Below are positions 1-8,357 of a stretch of DNA of 64,000 nucleotides, piece by piece. Under the pieces are notes generated by a model. That model was not told where the DNA came from. It saw only the letters and a list, made by a program, of their open reading frames with translations, and ran no database searches. Source of the stretch: Candidatus Hoaglandella endobia (GTDB taxonomy: Bacteria > Pseudomonadota > Gammaproteobacteria > Enterobacterales > Enterobacteriaceae); contig NZ_LN999835.1 in NCBI RefSeq assembly GCF_900044015.1, forward strand, positions 62,001 through 126,000, read 5' to 3'. Position 1 is the stretch's first letter. The number at the start of each line of letters is the position of its first letter. A program made the translations under genes and the position numbers.

Positions 1-232
1 AGTCGGCGTGTGGGCTTAAACCATGGTGTACATAAAGTGCCCTCAGCTTCAAACCGGACTTGCTATCGCTGCCGCACGATGGCGCCGCCTCGCGTAATGC
101 GGTAAGGATATCTAGCAGCACCGTTGAGTCCATGCTGCCACTGTACGCCAACAGCAGCTTGTGGTAGGAAGCAAGATGGAGCGAAACCAGGCGGCGCAGC
201 ACCTGCACTGGCCCTTCAGTGGCAGGCTTCAT
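1..232 (-). CDS. tilS: tRNA(Ile)-lysidine synthase TilS, N-terminal part (runs off the window)
   Basis: Reading the minus strand from an ATG at 232 gives 77 codons without a stop, continuing past base 1. The product resembles the start of TilS, the PP-loop ATPase that makes lysidine at position 34 of tRNA-Ile(CAU). Two family hallmarks are visible: a P-loop-like LLLAYSGSMDSTVLL near residues 26-40, and RALYVHHGLSPHAD further on, which matches the usual HVHHGLS motif. The P-loop normally reads SGGxDS; here the second glycine is serine. The gene is divergent from glnS. Only the N-terminal fifth is present, so integrity cannot be judged. Identification rests on remembered family sequence. Confidence 0.85.
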   Translation of the reverse strand, partial: MKPATEGPVQVLRRLVSLHLASYHKLLLAYSGSMDSTVLLDILTALREAAPSCGSDSKSGLKLRALYVHHGLSPHAD

Positions 233-542
233 ACAGATAACTTACAAAGTATTCCGGACTTAGTGAATACCTTAATCGCCTGCACGCTATTATAGTTTTT
301 TATCTCCTTAAGCAACTTGTCTACATTGGCAAAAATGCAATTTGCCGTTGCCGTTATTGCCAGTACTATCATTGTCTCCACTGCTTTTACCGTGTGCCGT
401 ACGGTATAGAATAGATAGTAAATTGCTTTTACAAACGGTTGTGTCCAGGCGTAGCATGTTGGAACATAAACAATGCCTAATAAACGTAATAAATTTAGTG
501 GTATTGTTGAATACCATTGCCTGACCATAGAGAAAACTCCAT
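233..542. other. Divergent intergenic region between tilS and glnS
   Basis: About 310 bases lie between the divergent starts of tilS and glnS. Short open frames cross it on both strands, but none resembles a known protein and each overlaps others. It should hold both promoters; I could not pick a convincing -35/-10 pair. The stretch before glnS ends in AGAGAAAACTCCAT, giving at best a weak ribosome binding site. Confidence 0.5.
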
Positions 543-2201
543 ATGAGTGAAGCTGCAGCCTGCCCAACGAATTTTATTCGTCAAATTATCGATGACGACC
601 TTACCTCAGGTAAGCATACATCGGTGCATACCCGTTTTCCACCAGAGCCAAACGGCTATTTGCATATCGGCCATGCGAAATCTATCTTTCTCAATTTTGG
701 CATCGCTCAGGATTACCGGGGTAAATGTAACCTGCGTTTAGACGACACTAACCCTATTAAAGAAGCTCAGGAATATGTCGATTCCATCAAGCACGACGTC
801 CAATGGCTGGGTTTTAATTGGAGTGGCGAAATTCATTACTCTTCTGAGTATTTCGACAAGCTGCATGATTATGCGCTCGAATTGATCCAAAAGGGGCTGG
901 CCTATGTTGACCAACTCTTGCCGACCGAGATTCGTGATTATCGTGGTACCTTAACACATCCAGGTAAAAATAGTCCTTATCGGGATCGCAGTGTGGAAGA
1001 AAATTTGACGCTGTTTGCTAAAATGCGCAACGGTGAGTTCAACGAGGGCAGCGCCTGCTTGCGAGCGAAAATCGATATGGCTTCACCGTTTATAGTAATG
1101 CGTGATCCTGTACTGTATCGCATTAAGTTCGCAGAACACCACCAAACTGGCCATCAATGGTGTATCTATCCAATGTATGACTTTACCCACTGTATCTCAG
1201 ATGCGTTAGAAGGGATTACCCACTCATTATGCACCCTGGAGTTTCAAGATAACCGCCGGCTGTATGACTGGGTACTAGATAATATCACCATTGATGTACA
1301 TCCGCGACAATACGAATTCTCACGCCTCAATCTAACATACACAATCATATCCAAGCGCCAGCTTAATCTGCTGATTAAAGCAAAAATTGTCGAAGGTTGG
1401 GATGATCCGCGTATGCCAACAATTGCTGGGTTGCGGCGTCGGGGCTATACAGCAGCCTCGATTCGTGAATTTTGCCGTCGCATCGGCGTCACTAGACAAG
1501 ATAATAATGTGGAAATAGCCGCGCTAGAAGCCTGTATCCGTGAAGATTTAAACGAAAATGCGCCGCGCGCCATGGCGGTAATTAACCCAGTACGGGTAAT
1601 CATTGAAAGCCTGCCAACTGGTTATGAACAGGATATAATTATGCCTAATCATCCCAACACCCCTGAAATGGGTATGCGTCAGGTAGCGTTTAGCCGCGAA
1701 ATATATATCGATCGCGCTGATTTCCGAGAAGAGGCAAATAAGCAATATAAGCGCCTCGTATTGGGGAAAGAAGTGCGATTACGTCATGCGTACGTCATTA
1801 AGGCCGAACACCTGCAAAAAGATGCCCTAGGACAGATTACTACCATTTTTTGTCGTCACTGTCCTAATACTCTCAGTCAAGATCCGGCGGATGGGCGTAA
1901 AGTCAAAGGCGTAATTCATTGGGTATCGGCTACTCGTAGTATAGCGGCAGAATTTCGCCTTTATGACCGACTATTTAATGAAGCAAATCCGACAGGAGCA
2001 AATTTACTTGCTACGATTAATCCAAAGTCGCTGGTGATCTGCCAAGGTTTTGTTGAAAGGGGAGTCTTGGCGGCCAACGCTGGCTCAATTTTCCAGTTTG
2101 AACGCGAAGGCTACTTCTGCGCCGATAGCCACTATTTCAGCCCAGATCATCCGGTATTTAACCGGACAGTTAGTCTACGTGATATCTGGGCAGGCGTATG
2201 A
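543..2201 (+). CDS. glnS: Glutamine--tRNA ligase (GlnRS)
   Basis: A class I aminoacyl-tRNA synthetase that charges tRNA-Gln with glutamine in the cytosol. The 552-residue length is close to the E. coli enzyme (554). The HIGH motif is intact at residues 41-44 inside [14 protein letters not shown]. The second signature, usually VMSKR, reads IISKR near residue 270, a conservative Met-to-Ile change. The C-terminal anticodon-binding beta-barrels follow in normal order. ATG at 543 matches the family N-terminus. It stands alone: the E. coli neighbours nagE and chiP are absent. The end of the ORF ([15 protein letters not shown]) is colinear with GlnRS, so the gene looks complete and functional. Confidence 0.97.
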   Translation: MSEAAACPTNFIRQIIDDDLTSGKHTSVHTRFPPEPNGYLHIGHAKSIFLNFGIAQDYRGKCNLRLDDTNPIKEAQEYVDSIKHDVQWLGFNWSGEIHYSSEYFDKLHDYALELIQKGLAYVDQLLPTEIRDYRGTLTHPGKNSPYRDRSVEENLTLFAKMRNGEFNEGSACLRAKIDMASPFIVMRDPVLYRIKFAEHHQTGHQWCIYPMYDFTHCISDALEGITHSLCTLEFQDNRRLYDWVLDNITIDVHPRQYEFSRLNLTYTIISKRQLNLLIKAKIVEGWDDPRMPTIAGLRRRGYTAASIREFCRRIGVTRQDNNVEIAALEACIREDLNENAPRAMAVINPVRVIIESLPTGYEQDIIMPNHPNTPEMGMRQVAFSREIYIDRADFREEANKQYKRLVLGKEVRLRHAYVIKAEHLQKDALGQITTIFCRHCPNTLSQDPADGRKVKGVIHWVSATRSIAAEFRLYDRLFNEANPTGANLLATINPKSLVICQGFVERGVLAANAGSIFQFEREGYFCADSHYFSPDHPVFNRTVSLRDIWAGV

Positions 2202-2790
2202 GACGTTTGCGTCAGTTATAAAAATTAACGATCATCAAAACTTCACGCCTCTAGCCTTACTTGTTCACCAGCGATCGATAAAGCGGTGTTATGGCAAAAC
2301 GTGCAGTAGTTGCAAAAAACCAGCAAATCACAAAGCAGCTTCGACCTGCTGTCGCAGTAGCTTAGCTGTTTTTGTAGCTAATTGTTGCGCTGCATCGCCT
2401 AGTCTATTATTGAGGCGGAAGCCTACGCCATTTGTTCGGCGGCAATACCTACCTGAGGGAGGGCAATCAATAGCAACATAGCACGATGCCACACACAATA
2501 TGCCAGCGTGCGCAGCAGCCAGCCCCAACGCCGAAGCTAGAAAGCCAGCCAGCGGTAAACAGTATGGCCTGCAGTAGACTAAACTACCTTGCCTGCAGTA
2601 GTGCAACTCCTACTCGAGTCATGGTGAAGGAGCTAAAAGGCGATAAAAGGATAATCAATCATCTTACGGGAGTATCTTTTTCCTGAAAGATGATGGTTGT
2701 GCCAAAAATCTCTGTGAGGAACATGTTGCTGAGAAAGGAAATAGCATGATATGTTATATCATATCATTTATTGATTATGGTATTTTGTAT
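2202..2790. other. Gene-free stretch after glnS, probably eroded coding DNA
   Basis: About 590 bases lack any ORF I recognise. The base composition around 2290-2600 is coding-like (GC-rich, with alanine- and glutamine-rich translations), suggesting remains of a lost gene. One minus-strand frame reads like a signal peptide (MLLLIALPQVGIAAEQMA) before hitting a stop. I could not assign it to a family. Confidence 0.4.
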
Positions 2791-2934
2791 ATGTCCTATT
2801 TTTTTTCATTATTACGTCAACTAACGGCAGAACGATGGCTACTGATTGCCTCTGGTCTAACACGCATGCTGATGGCTTTGTTAGTATTAACGGTGCTTTG
2901 GTGCGCCGTAGTCTGGTCAACGATCTTACCATGA
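2791..2934 (+). CDS. Putative 47-residue single-span membrane peptide upstream of a metal ABC importer
   Basis: A short ORF begins at ATG 2791 (MSYFFSLLRQLTAERW...) and ends in TGA at 2932-2934, overlapping the ATPase start ATG at 2931 in an ATGA arrangement typical of translational coupling. The C-terminal half is one hydrophobic segment (MLMALLVLTVLWCAVVW), so the peptide would sit in the inner membrane. I do not recognise a family. The overlap and the clear amphipathic-then-hydrophobic layout argue for a real gene; the small size and lack of a known homologue argue against. An upstream in-frame ATG at 2746 would lengthen it to 62 residues. Confidence 0.35.
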   Translation: MSYFFSLLRQLTAERWLLIASGLTRMLMALLVLTVLWCAVVWSTILP

Positions 2935-3620
2935 TCATCTTACAAGATCTGGTGACTGGCTATCAGGGACAAGGCATCGGCGTACCGTTAAATGGCCGTT
3001 TCGCCAGTGGCAGTATGACCGCCATCATCGGCGCCAACGGATCCGGCAAATCTACTCTTCTTAAGACCATGGGTGGTCTGTTGCCACCCGTGCGCGGACG
3101 GATAAGTTTTGACGCTAGCCGGCTGCGCATTGGTTATTTACTGCAGCAGGCAGAAATGGATCGACAATTTCCGCTAACTGTATTCGAGGTCGTGGCAATG
3201 GGATGCTGGCCCCAGTCTGGTTTATTGCGCAGAATTAATCATGTCCGTAAGGGATTGATTTGGCAGGCGCTTGAACGAGTCGGCCTGGAAGAGTTGCCTG
3301 ACAGGATCATTAGTAACCTGTCGAGCGGACAATTTCAACGCATGCTTTTTGCCCGCTTACTGGTACAGGAAGCGCCATTAATTCTGCTTGATGAGCCTTT
3401 CAGCGCGATTGATAAACAGACTAGTGCCCTATTGATGACGGTAATCGAGCAGCTACACAGCCAGGGCTGCACGATTATCGTCGTGCTACATGACGATAAT
3501 CTAGTGGCTAAACATTTTCCACATACACTGTGGCTCACTCCGAACCAACCTGTATGGGGCCCTTCGATGCAGGTTTTGGAACAGACAGCTATCGACTGTT
3601 GCCGCACCGTACGCCTGTAG
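2931..3620 (+). CDS. Metal (zinc/manganese-type) ABC transporter ATP-binding protein
   Basis: Cytoplasmic ATPase of a three-part metal importer. With the start at ATG 2931 (MIILQDLVTGYQG) the protein has 229 residues. Walker A GANGSGKST lies at 34-42, the signature motif at 130-134 reads LSSGQ instead of LSGGQ, Walker B ILLDEP lies near 151-156, and the switch histidine is H187. A longer in-frame extension from 2835 is possible, but the added residues do not look like an ABC N-terminus. It is followed by the permease and binding protein, so it forms one operon. Sequence features look closer to the AztA-type zinc ATPases than to ZnuC of E. coli; that assignment is from memory. Confidence 0.88.
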   Translation: MIILQDLVTGYQGQGIGVPLNGRFASGSMTAIIGANGSGKSTLLKTMGGLLPPVRGRISFDASRLRIGYLLQQAEMDRQFPLTVFEVVAMGCWPQSGLLRRINHVRKGLIWQALERVGLEELPDRIISNLSSGQFQRMLFARLLVQEAPLILLDEPFSAIDKQTSALLMTVIEQLHSQGCTIIVVLHDDNLVAKHFPHTLWLTPNQPVWGPSMQVLEQTAIDCCRTVRL

Positions 3621-3653
3621 CGCATTGAAAAAAATAATAATAAAATAATAATA

Positions 3654-4523
3654 ATGATGCATTGTTTATTTGATCCCTTTATCAATTACGGTTTTATGCG
3701 TCGGGCGCTGGTAGCCTGTTTCGCTTTATCCCTGAGCACAACGCCGTTGGGTAGTTTTCTTTTGTTGCGCCGAATGAGCCTGGTAGGCGATGCCTTGTCC
3801 CATGCCATTTTACCTGGCGTCGCCATAGGCTATTTGCTATTCGGCATGTCTCTCATCGCTATGGGAGTGGGAGGATTCATCGCTGGCCTGGTAGTAACGG
3901 TGCTTGCCGGCTGGGTGAGCACCATGACACAGTTAAAAGATGATGCCAGTTTTGCTGGCTTTTATCTCGGATCTCTGGCGCTAGGAGTAACGCTAGTATC
4001 GCTGCGAGGATCTAGCGTCGATTTACTGCATCTGCTATTTGGATCTATTTTGGCGGTGGATAAAGATGCGATGCATTTTATCGGTATAATCGCCAGCATC
4101 ACCTTGCTTATCCTAGCTTTGTTGTACCGTGCGCTAGTCATCGAAGCATTTGATGCGGTATTTTTACGGGTGAACCAAGCCAGGTTTCCACGTCTGATCC
4201 AAGCTCTGTTTCTAGTGTTGGTGGTGTTAAACTTGGTAGCTGGCTTTCAAATTCTTGGCACACTGATGTCAGTAGGGCTGATGATGTTACCGGCGGTGGC
4301 CGCGCGCTGCTGGACAACCAGCCTGTCGTGGATGCTGGTATTAGCGACCACTATTGGTATGTTTTGTTCTTGGTGCGGTCTTCTATGGTCATTTTACACC
4401 TCGCTGCCGGCCGGGCCTATCATTGTGTTATCTACCAGTATGGTGTTTTTACTATCTGTATTATTGGGGCAGCGTGACGGTATAGCGCTGCTGCTTCGGC
4501 GTAATTTACGCAAGAAGATATGA
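3654..4523 (+). CDS. Metal ABC transporter permease (ABC-3 / ZnuB-AztB family)
   Basis: Inner-membrane permease of the same importer. The 289-residue product is almost wholly hydrophobic, with repeated membrane spans and the ABC-3 family hallmark near the N-terminus (SLVGDALSHAILPGVAIGY), where a short helix contacts the ATPase. The start could be either of two adjacent ATGs (3654 or 3657), both preceded by an AT-rich run without a clear ribosome binding site. The stop TGA overlaps the ATG of the binding protein (ATGA at 4520-4523), indicating coupled translation. The chromosomal znuACB locus expected beside mepM is missing, so this may be the main zinc route. Confidence 0.9.
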   Translation: MMHCLFDPFINYGFMRRALVACFALSLSTTPLGSFLLLRRMSLVGDALSHAILPGVAIGYLLFGMSLIAMGVGGFIAGLVVTVLAGWVSTMTQLKDDASFAGFYLGSLALGVTLVSLRGSSVDLLHLLFGSILAVDKDAMHFIGIIASITLLILALLYRALVIEAFDAVFLRVNQARFPRLIQALFLVLVVLNLVAGFQILGTLMSVGLMMLPAVAARCWTTSLSWMLVLATTIGMFCSWCGLLWSFYTSLPAGPIIVLSTSMVFLLSVLLGQRDGIALLLRRNLRKKI

Positions 4524-5410
4524 AAAAACGTATTACTCTGTCTTGCTGCATGGCTATTACTCTGATCCTTAGTAGCCAGGTTGCGGTAGCAAAAATTGTA
4601 AATGCGGTAGCTAGTTTTTCAGTACTGGCTGACATTGTCAGCCAAGTTGGTGGCGAACATGTCAAGGTCACGGCTCTGGTAGGGGATAACAGTGATCCTC
4701 ATGCCTTCGAGCCGGCGCCCAAAGACAGCCAGGCACTGGTGAAAGCGGATGTAGTGTTTGTTAGCGGCTTAGGGTTTGATGGCTGGATCGATCGCCTGGT
4801 GACTGCCTCCGGCTACAACAAGGGTAAGCTGATTACAGCATCTGCTGGAGTGAATATACAAAAAATAGATAAGAATGGTCAAACTATTACCGATCCTCAC
4901 GCCTGGAACAGCATGCATAACGGCGTTATATACGCGCGCAATGTTATGAATGCACTAATTACGGCCAACTGTCAGGACGCAGGTTATTTCCGGCAACGTG
5001 GCGAAGCCTATATCCAACTTCTTGAAAAGCTTGACAGTTGGGCGAAAAAGCAATTTGCCGATATTCCCCAGGAGAAACGCAAAGTGCTGACCAGTCATGA
5101 AGCTTTTGGCTACTTCGGCGCTGAATATGGCGTCCATTTTCTTGCGCCGGTTGGGTTTTCTACCGAAACCGAGTCCAGTGCTAGCAACGTAGCGCAGCTG
5201 ATCGATCAGCTTAAGTATGAACAGGTAAAAACTTACTTCATTGAAAACCAGACTGACCAGCGTTTAGTCAAACAGATAGCTAGTGCCAGCAGCTCTCAGC
5301 TCGGCGGCGAGCTTTATCCTGAAGGTCTGTCCAACATAAACGGGCCTGCCTCGACCTATGTAGAAGCATTTTGCTACAATGTAACTATAGTTGTTGATAG
5401 CCTTAAATAA
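4520..5410 (+). CDS. Periplasmic metal-binding protein of the ABC importer (cluster A-I, AztC/ZnuA-like)
   Basis: Solute-binding protein that delivers Zn2+ or Mn2+ to the permease. The 296-residue precursor begins with a classic signal peptide ending near AVA/KI (residues 24/25). Candidate metal ligands are H61 (DPHAFEP), H127 (DPHAWNS) and H193 (SHEAFGYF), plus an acidic residue in the GGELYPEGLS segment. It lacks the histidine-rich loop of E. coli ZnuA. The FVSGLGFDGWIDRLV and STETESSASNVAQLI segments recall AztC-type zinc proteins. It is the last gene of the operon; the metal specificity is inferred, not shown. Confidence 0.9.
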   Translation: MKKRITLSCCMAITLILSSQVAVAKIVNAVASFSVLADIVSQVGGEHVKVTALVGDNSDPHAFEPAPKDSQALVKADVVFVSGLGFDGWIDRLVTASGYNKGKLITASAGVNIQKIDKNGQTITDPHAWNSMHNGVIYARNVMNALITANCQDAGYFRQRGEAYIQLLEKLDSWAKKQFADIPQEKRKVLTSHEAFGYFGAEYGVHFLAPVGFSTETESSASNVAQLIDQLKYEQVKTYFIENQTDQRLVKQIASASSSQLGGELYPEGLSNINGPASTYVEAFCYNVTIVVDSLK

Positions 5411-5490
5411 GGCTTCATTATTAACGGGCTACTACCTCTGCACAGAGTATCTAGTCTCTGCTCCGGCTAGCGGTAGCAGCTACGGTTAAA

Positions 5491-5799
5491 TTAAAATTGT
5501 TTGAGCTGATCTTTGTGCTTGTTCAATTGCCGCATCAATTTATAGATCAGCAAATCAATTCAATGGCGGAGTACATATTATCCGACTCTGCCGTTGCATG
5601 CAGCTCACTACCGTTAAGATGTACTGTCGCTTCAGCAATAGCAATTTTTTTTAATTTTTTACCTTTTTGTTACCTTCAGAACAATATCAACCTGATTGAT
5701 GCGGTCGAATAACTGTTCTAGTTTAGAGAATTTTGTAGTGATACCTTTCCTTAAAGCGTCGGAAAGATCAACCTGTTGTCCAGTAATGTTCAGCTGCAT
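5491..5799 (-). pseudogene. hpf: Ribosome hibernation factor Hpf, frameshifted remnant
   Basis: Minus strand from ATG 5799 reads MQLNITGQQVDLSDALRKG and on to INQVDIVLKVTKR, colinear with E. coli Hpf, then hits TAA at codon 48. The match resumes in another frame after an A-rich tract (near 5640-5665) with EATVHLNGSELHATAES, and in a third frame near 5550 with LMRQLNKHKDQLKQF before a stop at 5491. So there are at least two frameshifts over the full length of a 95-residue protein that dimerises and silences ribosomes in stationary phase. A strong AGGAAG ribosome binding site remains upstream. It sits downstream of lptB as in E. coli, but rpoN, normally between them, is gone. Confidence 0.9.
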
Positions 5800-5943
5800 A
5801 GCTTCTTCCTGTTCTGTAGATATCAAACTAATTGAGTTAACTGGTATGGATTGAACTAGTTAGGATGGATCAATACTTTCGGTAAAAAGATGGGGGTGCT
5901 GAAGAACCAAAGCGGCAATAGCGTCAATTCCAACTGTTCAGAT

Positions 5944-6669
5944 TCATAGGCGGAACTCTTCTCCCAGGTAAACCTGTTTCACCTGTTCGTCAAGTAGGAT
6001 ATCAGCCGGGGAGCCATGGGAGATGATATGACCTTTACTTACAATATAAGCTCGTTCGCACACGTTGAGCGTTTCACGCACGTTATGATCGGTGATAAGC
6101 ACGCCAAGGCCGTTGTCGCGCAGATGTTCGATAATGTTTTTGATGTCGATGACCGAAATAGGGTCGACGCCGGCAAAAGGTTCATCAAGCAGAATAAATT
6201 TCGGGTTAGCAGCCAGAGCACGCGCGATTTCCACCCGGCGCCGTTCGCCGCCGGATAGTGACTGACCCAGGTGGTTGTGCAAGTGGTTGATATGGAACTC
6301 TTCCATAAGCTCATGAGCTCGATCGTTGCGTTGCTCGCTATTAAGATCCTGACGGATTTGCAAAACTGCCATCAGATTATCAAATACGCTTAGGCGCCGG
6401 AAAATTGAGGCCTCTTGTGGCAAGTAGCCGATACCACAGCGGGCACGGGTATGCAGCGGTAGAATACTGATATCGTCATCGTCAATCATAATGCGGCCTG
6501 CGTCGCAGGCGATGATGCCCAAGACCATATAGAATGTGGTGGTCTTGCCCGCACCATTAGGTCCTAGTAATCCCACAATCTCGCCAGAACTCACTTTCAG
6601 GCTGACGTCTTCCACTACGGTGCGCCCTTTATAGGCTTTAAAGACGTTTTCTACACTTAATGTAGCCAT
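5944..6669 (-). CDS. lptB: LPS export ABC transporter ATPase LptB
   Basis: Cytoplasmic ATPase powering lipopolysaccharide extraction from the inner membrane with LptF/LptG/LptC. It has 241 residues, identical in length to E. coli LptB. Walker A GPNGAGKT is at 36-43, Q-loop Q85, signature LSGGE at 138-142, Walker B LDEP at 161-164 and switch H195. The C-terminus ends VYLGEEFRL as in the family. It is the last gene of the minus-strand lptA-lptB pair, 24 bases after lptA, and follows the kdsD-kdsC-lptC-lptA order of enteric bacteria. All motifs are intact, so it is very likely functional. Confidence 0.97.
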   Translation of the reverse strand: MATLSVENVFKAYKGRTVVEDVSLKVSSGEIVGLLGPNGAGKTTTFYMVLGIIACDAGRIMIDDDDISILPLHTRARCGIGYLPQEASIFRRLSVFDNLMAVLQIRQDLNSEQRNDRAHELMEEFHINHLHNHLGQSLSGGERRRVEIARALAANPKFILLDEPFAGVDPISVIDIKNIIEHLRDNGLGVLITDHNVRETLNVCERAYIVSKGHIISHGSPADILLDEQVKQVYLGEEFRL

Positions 6670-6693
6670 ATATTTTACTCAATTATTATTTGG

Positions 6694-7218
6694 TCAGCGT
6701 TTGTTGAAACTTTTATCTTGCAGTTGCGCTGGTACCAGCACGGTAGTGACCCGTTTGCCCTTATTACTGAACGCTTCCATCTGCTGTTGTTTTATCAGAT
6801 AGGTAATATAATCACCCTTAACATTGTTATCGAGCTGTTCCAGATAGGCATTGCCTGTTAGAATCACAAGATCTTTAGCGGTTTCATAACGCATTTTCAG
6901 TGAATAGCCTCGCACCGGCTTGCCGTCGTCCTGCAGTTGATAAAAGGTTACCGGATTGCCATAACCTTCTACCACTTCTTTTCTGTTAGTTCGAGTGATG
7001 ATGACCTTATCAGCGTGAATGTCAATTGAGCCGCGCTTGATCACCACATCTCCGGTCATAGTCACGGTATTAGTGACCATATTTACTGACTGCTGCGCTG
7101 AATAAATATGGATCGGCTGCTTATTATCACTAGACAAGGCCAGCACTGGTGCGCTTGCCAGTATCAGTATTAAACTGCCAGCCAACAGCCGGCTAGGGCG
7201 TATCGTTTTGAATTTCAT
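6694..7218 (-). CDS. lptA: LPS transport periplasmic bridge protein LptA
   Basis: Periplasmic beta-jellyroll protein that forms the bridge carrying LPS between LptC and LptD. I chose ATG 7218 because MKFKTIRPSRLL matches the E. coli start; an in-frame ATG at 7239 is probably not used. The 174-residue precursor has a signal peptide ending near LALS. The core segments QPIHIYSAQQSVNM, KGDYITYLIKQQQMEAFS and KGKRVTTVLVPAQLQDK are colinear with E. coli LptA (185). The C-terminal tail is about ten residues shorter. The start lies 26 bases inside lptC, as in E. coli, where the two genes also overlap. Confidence 0.96.
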   Translation of the reverse strand: MKFKTIRPSRLLAGSLILILASAPVLALSSDNKQPIHIYSAQQSVNMVTNTVTMTGDVVIKRGSIDIHADKVIITRTNRKEVVEGYGNPVTFYQLQDDGKPVRGYSLKMRYETAKDLVILTGNAYLEQLDNNVKGDYITYLIKQQQMEAFSNKGKRVTTVLVPAQLQDKSFNKR

Positions 7219-7777
7219 AAAAAGTCTCAACCTGTTCAATTAACTCAGCAGTTTTGCTGCGTAGATTGCTACGCAGCTTCATACCAGTAGAGTTACAGCT
7301 GGTACCATATAATGTTACCTTCTCATTAGAGAAGACGTCCTGCGTGATTAGGTTAACTACCGCTTGATCTGTTTTTATATATTTCAACTGCGAGGCATCG
7401 GTCAAACTATCGACCTGAACATGGCCAGATAGATAAAGTATCTTGTCTTCGATAATTTTGGCTTTGTCAGCCTTCACCTGCCAGGTCGGCATGTTATTCT
7501 CATCGAAGGTGGTGGCTACCGGGCGTATAAACCAGGTGAGCTGTTGCTTAGCAAAATGGTTAACGTGATCAGCAACTAACTTGTAATGGATCCCTCCTGA
7601 TGAATTATAGACCACCGTAGTAGTAAATTCGCTCTGATAGGTTGGTTCCCCGAGATTAACTGTTGGTTGCGCCGAATAATTATCGGTATCCGCTACATTC
7701 CATCTTATAAGCATTGTTATAAGTCTTAATAAGACAAATCCCAGCAGCACTGTTATCCAACGTGTTGTCTTGCTCAT
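7193..7777 (-). CDS. lptC: LPS export system protein LptC
   Basis: Bitopic inner-membrane protein that receives LPS from LptB2FG and hands it to LptA. Start ATG 7777 gives MSKTTRWITVLLGFVLL, the expected N-terminal membrane anchor, and 194 residues (E. coli 191). The periplasmic domain carries PTWQVKADKAKI, YLSGHVQVDSL and TLYGTSCNSTGMKLRSNLRSK. The start codon overlaps the kdsC stop in an ATGA, implying coupled translation, and its 3' end overlaps lptA. The order kdsD-kdsC-lptC-lptA-lptB links KDO synthesis to LPS export in one transcriptional unit. Confidence 0.96.
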   Translation of the reverse strand: MSKTTRWITVLLGFVLLRLITMLIRWNVADTDNYSAQPTVNLGEPTYQSEFTTTVVYNSSGGIHYKLVADHVNHFAKQQLTWFIRPVATTFDENNMPTWQVKADKAKIIEDKILYLSGHVQVDSLTDASQLKYIKTDQAVVNLITQDVFSNEKVTLYGTSCNSTGMKLRSNLRSKTAELIEQVETFYEIQNDTP

Positions 7778-8343
7778 ACAGACTGCCCTTTGGCATCTTC
7801 TAGTTCTAGCTTTTTCTGTGCGAGCAACAGAAGATCGCAAACTTCCCTAACCGCGCCTTGACCCCCGGCGATGTTCGTAACGTAATCGGCCCTGGGGAGT
7901 AATAGCGGATGCGAATTGATTACCGCCACGCTTAAACCGACCAACCCCATCACCGGCGCATCTATGAGATCATCACCTATGTAGGCCACCTGTTGTGCCG
8001 TTAATGTCAGTTTACTTAACAACGCTTGAAAGGCCAAAGTCTTATCCGATTGTCTCTGGTAAAGATGCTTAATGCCCAGTATCGCGCAACGTTCCTCCAG
8101 TAATTTGGCGCAACGGCCAGTAATGATAGCAACTTCAATACCAGCTGTCAGTAGGCAGCGAATGCCGTAGCCGTCGCGTACATTGAACGCTTTTAGCTCT
8201 TCACCGTGATTGCCCATATAAATAAGGCCGTCGGACATAACCCCATCTACATCGCAAATTAGCAAACGGATGCGGCTCGCTCGGTCAAGCACTCGCTGGG
8301 TTAACGATCCGTAACACCATTCCAAGGTGGAAGTTTCTTGCAT
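7774..8343 (-). CDS. kdsC: KDO-8-phosphate phosphatase KdsC
   Basis: HAD-superfamily phosphatase that releases 3-deoxy-D-manno-octulosonate from its 8-phosphate for LPS inner-core synthesis. The 189 residues match E. coli KdsC (188). The nucleophile motif DVDGV is at residues 31-35, followed by the KAFNVRDGYGI segment, the ITGR motif and the second acidic patch YIGDDLIDAPVM. The protein is cytosolic and usually tetrameric. It lies 14 bases after kdsD and overlaps lptC by four bases. No damage is visible. Confidence 0.97.
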   Translation of the reverse strand: MQETSTLEWCYGSLTQRVLDRASRIRLLICDVDGVMSDGLIYMGNHGEELKAFNVRDGYGIRCLLTAGIEVAIITGRCAKLLEERCAILGIKHLYQRQSDKTLAFQALLSKLTLTAQQVAYIGDDLIDAPVMGLVGLSVAVINSHPLLLPRADYVTNIAGGQGAVREVCDLLLLAQKKLELEDAKGQSV

Positions 8344-8357
8344 GGCAGGTATCCTAG

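Noticed and set aside
2050-2606. Overlapping ORFs of 92-143 codons on both strands across the glnS 3' end and beyond
   Set aside because: The plus one overlaps glnS out of frame, and the minus one is Cys/Arg-rich with no known homologue; probably leftover open frames in decayed DNA.
3654-4523. Calling the ABC importer znuCBA outright
   Set aside because: Signature, length and binding-protein features differ from E. coli Znu, and metal specificity cannot be read from sequence alone, so no symbol was given.
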